NCBI GenBank assembly: GCA_038326995.1
Contig: JBBQKP010000101.1
Coordinates: 1 to 11,652, forward strand
Source: JBBQKP01 sp038326995
Lineage (GTDB): Bacteria; Planctomycetota; Phycisphaerae; Tepidisphaerales; Tepidisphaeraceae
Length of the DNA: 11,652 bases
Direction of reading: 5' to 3'
Shown here: in pieces, positions 1-5,002 of the stretch
Numbering within the stretch: the first letter of the stretch is position 1
How the letters are laid out: the number at the start of each line of letters is the position of its first letter
Position numbers and translations under genes: made by a program
Notes under the pieces: model-generated
Database searches by the model: none
Told to the model about the DNA's origin: nothing
What the model saw: only the letters and a program-made list of their open reading frames with translations

Positions 1-1
1 C

Positions 2-148
2 AAAAAAACCCGCATCAACACCATCATGTTCCGCAACGCCGAGACCGACTGGAATCTCCCACAGATCAAGTCGCTCGACGCCATGATGGAACAAATCGCC
101 AAAGAGCACGGCGGGACGTACAAACGCGTCAGTGCGGATAAACTCTGA
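2..148 (+). CDS. C-terminal fragment of an upstream protein, possibly von Willebrand factor A-like
   Basis: The frame beginning at base 2 stays open to a TGA at 146-148 and gives 48 residues of a protein that starts outside the window. The visible end includes RINTIMF, then a charged stretch, then MMEQIAKEHGGTYKRV. A short beta strand followed by a helix ending in IAxEHGGTYxxV resembles the last strand and helix of bacterial vWA domains, which often end in IAxxxGGxY. In planctomycetes vWA-type proteins are often found beside TolQ/ExbB-ExbD genes, which fits the next genes. No MIDAS metal-binding motif can be seen because the N-terminal part is missing, so the family call is tentative. It is followed by 175 bp without a gene before the proton-channel gene, so cotranscription with that gene is not assured. 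Confidence 0.5.
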   Translation, partial: KKTRINTIMFRNAETDWNLPQIKSLDAMMEQIAKEHGGTYKRVSADKL

Positions 149-198
149 TGGCTCATCACACCATGATTTTGGGAATAGCTGACAATTTAAAGGTGGCT

Positions 199-213
199 CA
201 GGTCTCTGACCTG
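199..213. other. short perfect inverted repeat (6-bp arms, 3-nt loop)
   Basis: CAGGTC, TCT, GACCTG lies in the 175-bp gap between the upstream gene (stop at 148) and the ExbB-like gene (start at 324). No run of T follows on the + strand, so a classical intrinsic terminator is not supported. It could be a weak RNA hairpin, an operator-like palindrome or chance. The rest of the gap (149-323) is AT-richer than the genes, but I could not pick a convincing -35/-10 pair in it. Confidence 0.3.
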
Positions 214-323
214 TGGATCAACTCTTCGAAAATCATCCTAAGTTTTAGATTCGACAAAACACTAGCCTTGAAAAATTGACCTTGATGAGTCTGTCCCTTT
301 CCCCCAAACCCAAGATCACACCC

Positions 324-1112
324 ATGAAATTCCGCACGACTGTTCGACTGATGCTGATGGTGCTCCTCGCCGTCGCCGCCATCATTTATGCAACCCCCAC
401 GCTCTTCGCGCAGGCCCCCGGCGCGGCCGCACCAGCGATAGAGCAGCCCCAAGGCGCGGGAATCGTCGCCTTGATTCTGGGCAACATCGACTTCGTTTTC
501 ATCATCATCGGCATCCTCTCTCTGGTCTCGCTGACACTCATCATTCAAGGATTTTTGAAAGCGCGGGCCTCGGTGCTCATGCCCGAAACGTCCACCGAGC
601 AGATTCGCGACATGATCAATAACCGCCAGTTCCAGGAGTTGATCGACTTCACAGAGAAGGACCCGTCTTTCGTCAGCCAGGCATTGAACCCCGCTCTCAA
701 ACGCGCGCCCAAGTTCACCGAAATGAAAGAGGCGATGGAAACCAGCCTTGGCGAGCAGACCGCCAACGAGTTCAGGCGCGTCGAGTACCTCAACATCATC
801 GGCAACCTCGGGCCCCTGCTCGGATTGCTCGGCACAGTGCTGGGCATGATCCAGGCGTTCAGCGCCATGCAGGCGGCGGGCGGAAACGCCAACCCGGCCG
901 TGCTCGCGGGTGGTATTTCCAAGGCACTCGCCCACACCTTCCTCGGGCTGTTCCTGGCGGTGCCGTGTCTGGGCGCGTATGGCGTGCTTCGACAGATGAC
1001 CGATAAGCTCACCGTCAGAGCCGCGCTTAAAGCCGAGGAACTTCTCAATCTCATGAAGCCCGACGCGGCGACCTCCGCCAAGCCGGCCGCCCCAAAAGTT
1101 GCGGCCAGGTAA
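324..1112 (+). CDS. MotA/TolQ/ExbB proton channel family protein
   Basis: This is the membrane channel subunit of a TolQR/ExbBD-type motor. Such complexes pass protons across the inner membrane and use the energy to move a periplasmic partner. The 262-residue product begins with a Sec-type signal sequence (about residues 1-30, ending TLFAQA). Three membrane segments follow: TM1 at about 46-78, TM2 at about 158-180 with the family signature GPLLGLLGTVLGMIQAF, and TM3 at about 197-223 with ISKALAHTFLGLFLAVP. The soluble part between TM1 and TM2 is the usual cytoplasmic loop. An in-frame TTG at 276 and ATG at 285 would add up to 16 residues, but ATG 324 puts the signal peptide at the very N-terminus and is preferred. 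No Shine-Dalgarno sequence precedes it; the leader is C/A-rich. The two ExbD genes downstream supply the partner subunit. Whether it serves TonB, Tol or a lineage-specific envelope system cannot be told here, as no TonB, TolA or Pal gene is visible. Confidence 0.93.
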   Translation: MKFRTTVRLMLMVLLAVAAIIYATPTLFAQAPGAAAPAIEQPQGAGIVALILGNIDFVFIIIGILSLVSLTLIIQGFLKARASVLMPETSTEQIRDMINNRQFQELIDFTEKDPSFVSQALNPALKRAPKFTEMKEAMETSLGEQTANEFRRVEYLNIIGNLGPLLGLLGTVLGMIQAFSAMQAAGGNANPAVLAGGISKALAHTFLGLFLAVPCLGAYGVLRQMTDKLTVRAALKAEELLNLMKPDAATSAKPAAPKVAAR

Positions 1113-1168
1113 TCGCAGTAAGACATTCGCGGCAAGACAGTCGCAGTAAGATAGTCGATCATTCGATC
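1113..1168. repeat. 14-bp degenerate tandem repeat in the exbB-exbD spacer
   Basis: Starting directly after the stop codon of the ExbB-like gene, three 14-bp units follow head to tail: TCGCAGTAAGACAT (1113-1126), TCGCGGCAAGACAG (1127-1140) and TCGCAGTAAGATAG (1141-1154). A fourth, strongly decayed copy beginning TCGATC occupies 1155-1168. The array fills most of the 90-bp spacer before the first ExbD gene at 1203. It looks like replication slippage or a repeated short binding site. No hairpin of note is formed. Confidence 0.7.
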
Positions 1169-1202
1169 TCTAACTGAGATCTGGCCCAGTACGAACCTTC
1201 TC

Positions 1203-1718
1203 ATGAAACGATTCCATCCCCGCGAATCTCACAACGAGCACCCCAATGTGGTGCCCCTCATCGACGTGATGCTCTGCATCATCGTCTTCTACATGCTGGT
1301 CGCGAAAATCGGCGTGGACACCGGCATCGATCGCGATATCGAAGTGCCCACAACCATCATCGGCAAAGAACTTACCGACTTCGGCACGAACAACATCATC
1401 CTCAATATGACCGACGGCGGCGATCGGCCCGTCATCACCGCGATGGCAGAGGGTGGGTCTTCCAAATCCGAGTTCCCCGTCATCGACCCCGCGACAGGTC
1501 GATCGCCTCTCACCGAAATGCTGCTTCGCCTTCACTACGGCCCAGACGGAAAGCCCGGCGGCGGAAACGACAACAACGAGCTCGGCGTCATTCTCCGTGC
1601 GGACGGCGAAATGTCCTTCCGCAACTTCGCCCCCGTCCTCAAGGCCGTCTACGACGCAAAAATCACCAAGGTCGCCTACAACACCAAAAAGCCCGAAGCC
1701 AAAGCCAAGACAGAATAA
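1203..1718 (+). CDS. ExbD/TolR family biopolymer transport protein (first copy)
   Basis: ExbD/TolR proteins have one transmembrane helix that sits inside the ExbB/TolQ pentamer and carries a conserved aspartate needed for proton passage; the periplasmic domain contacts the partner protein. Here the 171-residue product has a short positively charged N-terminus, then PNVVPLIDVMLCIIVFYMLV (about 14-33) with the aspartate at residue 21. The periplasmic part ends in the family's characteristic fold, ILRADGEMSFRNFAPVLKAV (about 130-149), then ITKVAYNT. Between these lies a Gly/Asn-rich loop (about 112-127) not typical of short ExbD proteins, and the C-terminus is a lysine-rich tail. It follows the ExbB-like gene after a 90-bp repeat-bearing spacer. 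The start ATG has the leader CTTCTC rather than a Shine-Dalgarno sequence, but no better start exists because the family motif begins close to it. Confidence 0.9.
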   Translation: MKRFHPRESHNEHPNVVPLIDVMLCIIVFYMLVAKIGVDTGIDRDIEVPTTIIGKELTDFGTNNIILNMTDGGDRPVITAMAEGGSSKSEFPVIDPATGRSPLTEMLLRLHYGPDGKPGGGNDNNELGVILRADGEMSFRNFAPVLKAVYDAKITKVAYNTKKPEAKAKTE

Positions 1719-1792
1719 CTGAACGAGCCCATCAACCCGACCGACCACTCGATTCTTTTCAGGCCCGCAATTCCTTCAGCAGAAACATACCC

Positions 1793-2263
1793 ATGAAGAT
1801 CGCCAAGCGAAGAGGAGCCAAGTTCGAATCCGGGCCCAACATGACGCCCCTGGTCGATGTCGTCATGGTTATCCTCATCTTTCTGATGTTGGTCGGCACG
1901 TTCGCGCTTTCGGAGCATTACATGGTGCAGCGCGCCTCGCAGATGGCCGCGGCGACGAGCGAATCCAGCAGCCCGCCGCCGGCTGATTTCAAGCCCGACG
2001 ACCCGATCGACATCTTCGTCGACATGCCCACCGCCGACCGCTTCGTCGCCCGTGCGGGGAAAATCAGCACCTCCGACCCGCAGCAACTCCAGGCCGCTCT
2101 TACGCAGATGTTTATTAATCTCCAGGGTACGGGGCAAAAGAAGGAAGACCTCAAGATCGTCATCCGCCCGCGCGGCGACGTGAAATTTCGGCACTGCATG
2201 GCCGTCTACGAAGCCGCCAACGCCGCGGGCTTCGAAAGCATCACCTACGCGATGCCTCAGTAG
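1793..2263 (+). CDS. ExbD/TolR family biopolymer transport protein (second copy)
   Basis: This is a second, clearly divergent ExbD/TolR subunit of 156 residues. It shows the basic N-terminus (KIAKRRGAK), then GPNMTPLVDVVMVILIFLML (about 14-33) with the channel aspartate at residue 22. A Ser/Pro-rich linker follows (about 57-68), and then a periplasmic domain ending in IVIRPRGDVKFRHCMAVYEA and a final strand. The acidic residue and strand-helix-strand ending are intact, so it should be functional. It lies 74 bp after the first ExbD gene on the same strand and is probably in the same operon. Two different ExbD subunits beside one ExbB suggest a heterodimer in the channel pore, or alternative subunits. 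The ATG is preceded by CATACCC, again without a Shine-Dalgarno sequence. Confidence 0.92.
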   Translation: MKIAKRRGAKFESGPNMTPLVDVVMVILIFLMLVGTFALSEHYMVQRASQMAAATSESSSPPPADFKPDDPIDIFVDMPTADRFVARAGKISTSDPQQLQAALTQMFINLQGTGQKKEDLKIVIRPRGDVKFRHCMAVYEAANAAGFESITYAMPQ

Positions 2264-2282
2264 ACAAAAACGCCGCAGTCTA

Positions 2283-2331
2283 AGATTTCAGATTTCAGAT
2301 TTCAGATTTTAGATTTCAGATTTTAGATTCT
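2283..2331. repeat. heptanucleotide tandem repeat (AGATTTY)n in the exbD-lepB spacer
   Basis: Seven head-to-tail 7-bp units fill the short gap between the second ExbD gene and the signal peptidase gene: AGATTTC three times, AGATTTT, AGATTTC, AGATTTT, then AGATTCT. The phase is unbroken over 49 bp. It is strikingly AT-rich against the GC-rich genes on both sides. It lies 43 bp upstream of the signal peptidase ATG, so it could set promoter spacing and vary in length between strains, or it may simply be a slippage product. Confidence 0.92.
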
Positions 2332-2374
2332 AGTTTTGTGCTTTCCATTCCCTCGTTCGCCTATCCTGCCTTCC

Positions 2375-4162
2375 ATGACCGACTTGACCGAAAAGAAATC
2401 CGCCGGGACAAAAGAAACCGTCGAGCAGATTCTCGTCGCATTCGTCCTGGCTTTCATTTTTCGCTGCTTCGTCATTGAGGCCTTCGTCATCCCGACCGGC
2501 TCGATGGCTCCGACACTTCTGGGTGCACACGTCGATTATCGATGCCCGGATTGCGGATACCGCTATGCCGTCAATTATTCGTCGTCGAGTCGCGGCGAAA
2601 CCGCGGTCGAGCCGACCGTTTCCGTCGAGGTTCTGGATCGCACGAACAACCAGCGCAAGCTCGTCGAACGGACGCTGCACGTTCGATGCCCGAACTGCGG
2701 CTACCGCCTTCCCCGTACCGATCCTTCGGATCCGAAAAATCAGGCGACGGGTGCACCCGTCAAATACGGCGACCGCATTCTGGTCATGAAATATCTGTAT
2801 CTGCTCCACGAGCCGCATCGATGGGATGTCGTCGTGTTCAAGGCGGATCGCGGGCAACAGTTTGACGCACGCGCTACCAGCTTCGATCAGAACTACATCA
2901 AGCGTCTCGTCGGCCTGCCGGGCGATACGCTCATGCTGCTCGACGGCGACCTTTATGCCAGCAATGTCGACAAGCCGGTGGCTACGCTCTTGCCCGAAGA
3001 TTTCGCAGTTCAGGTCAAGCCGACCGCGGCCCAGGAAGCCATGTGGCGAATCGTCTACGACGACGACTATCAGCCGCGCGGACTGACGCGTGAATACCAG
3101 AACGCCGCCGGGAATCGTGTCGAACTTTCCGAGCCGAAGTGGAGCCAGCCGTGGGTTGCTTCGGGTGCCGGTTGGCAAAATTCCGGCCGAACGTTTTCGT
3201 TCAGCAGCACGTCCTCCGCGCCCGGCACGCTTCAGTTTGATCCGTCCGTCGCCGCCGAGCGTGAGCCGTTCACCGACTGGCTCGGCTATGCACAGACGAA
3301 GTATCTGCGAGAGGGAAACTCACAAGTCGATCTCTTCCGAACGCCCACGTACGAAGGCCCGGGACCGTACGCCGTCTCCGACGTCAAGCTGACGGCCGCT
3401 TACTTGCGGCAATCAGGCACGGGTCCGCTTCGACTACGACTGACCAAGCGCGACGACGCGTTTACGCTGGAGATTTCCCCGACGGGCGTGACGTTGAGTC
3501 AGCAGTCGATTGACCAGCAGACTGGCGACCTGCAGACTGGCGACGCGAGTACGCCCGCAATCATGCTGGCGCGGCGAGACGATTTGACGTCCGTTGGCGT
3601 AGGCAGACCCGCTCGCATTGAGTTCATCAACGCCGACTACCGCGTGAGCGTCCGAATCGACGGCACGGAAGTGCTTGCGACCACGCCCGCGCAATACAAG
3701 CCGAACGTCGCCCAACTGCTTCGCGAATATCAGTCGAACCTCCGCACACCATTGCCGACGATTTCAATCGAAGCCTCGAATCAGGTCGCGTCGCTCGCGA
3801 ACGTCTCGCTCTATCGCGACGTGTACTACAACAATCGCGAGGGCGCATCGGGCAGGCCGATTGTTTCTGCGAGCCCGGACAACTTTCCCGCCGGATCAAA
3901 AAACAGCGGGCTGATTCGTCTGGAGAAGGACGAGTTTTTCGTGCTGGGCGATAACACATTGATGAGCCTGGACGGGAGGCTCTGGCAATCGTTCATCGAT
4001 TTTTCCAAGGACGAGGATCTGGTGGCGGGGGCCGGTCGAGTGCCCAAGCGGTTTATGCTGGGCAAGGCGTTTTTCGTCTATTGGCCAGCCGCCGAGCCGC
4101 CCGCGGGTTTTATTCCGCTGCGAATCGTTCCTGATTTTTCACAAATGCGATTCATTCGCTGA
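2375..4162 (+). CDS. lepB: signal peptidase I with zinc-ribbon and large internal insertions
   Basis: Signal peptidase I (family S26) cuts signal peptides from proteins exported by Sec or Tat. This 595-residue protein has one N-terminal membrane helix (about 15-38). Box B is TGSMAPTLLG (41-50) with catalytic Ser43. GDRILVMKYLY (132-142) and RWDVVVFKAD (149-158) follow. Box D is NYIKRLVGLPGD (173-184) with catalytic Lys176. Box E is GDNTLMSLDGR (525-535), and the C-terminal AFFVYWP strand is present. Two insertions stand out. Residues 52-118 carry CPDC (57/60) and CPNC (105/108), a probable zinc ribbon directly after the nucleophile. About 330 residues separate box D from box E; their second half (about 334-500) looks like a beta sandwich of LamG/concanavalin type ending LYRDVYY. 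Ordinary bacterial enzymes are much shorter (E. coli LepB is 324 residues). ATG 2375 is chosen because the helix and box B follow it at normal distance; a TTG at 2336 would add 13 unhelpful residues. All catalytic residues are present, so the enzyme should be active. Confidence 0.93.
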   Translation: MTDLTEKKSAGTKETVEQILVAFVLAFIFRCFVIEAFVIPTGSMAPTLLGAHVDYRCPDCGYRYAVNYSSSSRGETAVEPTVSVEVLDRTNNQRKLVERTLHVRCPNCGYRLPRTDPSDPKNQATGAPVKYGDRILVMKYLYLLHEPHRWDVVVFKADRGQQFDARATSFDQNYIKRLVGLPGDTLMLLDGDLYASNVDKPVATLLPEDFAVQVKPTAAQEAMWRIVYDDDYQPRGLTREYQNAAGNRVELSEPKWSQPWVASGAGWQNSGRTFSFSSTSSAPGTLQFDPSVAAEREPFTDWLGYAQTKYLREGNSQVDLFRTPTYEGPGPYAVSDVKLTAAYLRQSGTGPLRLRLTKRDDAFTLEISPTGVTLSQQSIDQQTGDLQTGDASTPAIMLARRDDLTSVGVGRPARIEFINADYRVSVRIDGTEVLATTPAQYKPNVAQLLREYQSNLRTPLPTISIEASNQVASLANVSLYRDVYYNNREGASGRPIVSASPDNFPAGSKNSGLIRLEKDEFFVLGDNTLMSLDGRLWQSFIDFSKDEDLVAGAGRVPKRFMLGKAFFVYWPAAEPPAGFIPLRIVPDFSQMRFIR

Positions 4163-4178
4163 TGCGATTCATTCGCTG
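4145..4178. repeat. perfect 17-bp tandem duplication across the lepB stop codon
   Basis: ATGCGATTCATTCGCTG occurs at 4145-4161 and again, with no gap, at 4162-4178. The first copy encodes the last residues of the signal peptidase (MRFIR) and supplies TG of its stop; the A of the second copy completes the TGA. The duplication therefore leaves the protein unchanged. Identity of both copies suggests a recent slippage event. The 47-bp gap between the convergent genes (4163-4209) holds the second copy and no convincing terminator. Confidence 0.9.
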
Positions 4179-4209
4179 AATAAATTGACCGACCAGAATG
4201 TTCACCGAA

Positions 4210-4941
4210 TCAGTCGGCGGCGGCTGCAAATAGCTCGCCAAGCCGGACCGAAAATCCGTCGATGACGGGCGACGCGTCCAGCATTCCGCGGCTGCCGATC
4301 TCGACTGATGAACTGGCGGAGGTGTAAATTTTCGCCTTTTTCTTTCGCGGGTCGATTTCCCAAATCATTCTCGTGCCTGAAGCAAAATACTCGCCCCGCT
4401 TCAACGTCATTTCGCGTGCGGTGTTGCTCTCGCTCAAAATCTCGACAACCAAATCGGGCGGTCGCGAGGCGATCGCTTCCTTCGGGAGCTTATCTGTCGC
4501 GCTTCGACGAGCGATGAACGAAATATCGGGTACTCGCACATTCAGTCCCTTCATACGCATCGGACCGTCCGCCACGGCAAGCCACCCGAGTCGGCGCGGC
4601 CGAACGTACGCGTGAAGCATGGCAAATAATTCCCCGGCAAGGATCGACTCTTCATATCCCATAGGCTTTACGAGCAGAATGCCTTTGCATAGTTCAACGA
4701 CGAGCTTCTCACGTCCTGCGCCTTCAATGTAATTCAGCAGATCACTTTCCGTCGCAGTTCCCGGAGCAGGGTCCATCAAAACGCGCGAAGCGGAGATATC
4801 GCCAAGTTCGTGCAGAACGAATGAAAGTGTTCGCGGCAGGTCCGACGCACCCTCAATTACGAGAAGCTTTTCTAATGGACGTCCGGAGATCTGTCCGTTG
4901 ACATTTTTGGGCGATTGAATTTTTGTCGTGACGGCGTGCAT
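4210..4941 (-). CDS. Uma2 family protein (DUF820, PD-(D/E)XK nuclease-like)
   Basis: Uma2 proteins share a PD-(D/E)XK nuclease-like fold, are abundant in cyanobacteria, Chloroflexi and planctomycetes, and have no settled function. The 243-residue product shows the family core in order: VVELCKGILLVKP (about 81-93), VRVPDISFI (135-143) with Asp139, PPDLVVEILSES (161-172) with Glu167, then LKRGEYFASG (180-189) with Lys181 and MIWEIDP (192-198). The putative active-site D, E and K are therefore all kept. The first 60 or so residues lie outside the usual domain. ATG 4776 (residue 56, MDPAPGTATESDLLNY) would give a product closer to the normal Uma2 length and is a real alternative start; neither start has a good Shine-Dalgarno sequence. 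It is the last gene of the - strand group, 61 bp after the pilus ATPase gene, and converges with the signal peptidase gene. Its location says nothing clear about its role. Confidence 0.85.
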   Translation of the reverse strand: MHAVTTKIQSPKNVNGQISGRPLEKLLVIEGASDLPRTLSFVLHELGDISASRVLMDPAPGTATESDLLNYIEGAGREKLVVELCKGILLVKPMGYEESILAGELFAMLHAYVRPRRLGWLAVADGPMRMKGLNVRVPDISFIARRSATDKLPKEAIASRPPDLVVEILSESNTAREMTLKRGEYFASGTRMIWEIDPRKKKAKIYTSASSSVEIGSRGMLDASPVIDGFSVRLGELFAAAAD

Positions 4942-5002
4942 TGAACTTTATTCTCACGAATCACGTCTTTGCGAATTGGGCAAACCTGACTCGCACACGC
5001 GA

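Noticed and set aside
276..323. TTG/ATG starts upstream of 324 for the ExbB-like protein
   Set aside because: They would place 13-16 polar residues in front of a clean signal peptide beginning at 324.
198..1204. Two long open frames on the - strand (198-935 and 545-1204)
   Set aside because: Both are opposite the ExbB-like gene, which has clear membrane segments and family motifs. The antisense products have compositions typical of shadow frames in GC-rich DNA.
324..2263. Zorya-type defence system (ZorA/ZorB resemble MotA/MotB)
   Set aside because: The D-type subunits are ordinary small ExbD proteins without a peptidoglycan-binding OmpA domain. No helicase or nuclease gene such as ZorC, ZorD or ZorE accompanies them.
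2283..2331. CRISPR array
   Set aside because: The units are 7 bp and contiguous with no unique spacers, and no cas gene is present.
2330..3178. A 282-codon open frame on the - strand
   Set aside because: It is opposite the N-terminal half of the signal peptidase, whose catalytic boxes are certain. No motif is seen in the antisense product.
4163..4209. Intrinsic bidirectional terminator between the convergent genes
   Set aside because: Only weak 5-bp inverted repeats are present (ATTCA/TGAAT, CCGAC/GTCGG) and no adjoining T tract. The support is too thin to annotate.
4210..4941. Restriction or mobile-element endonuclease
   Set aside because: The sequence fits the Uma2 family. There is no methyltransferase, transposase or terminal inverted repeat nearby.
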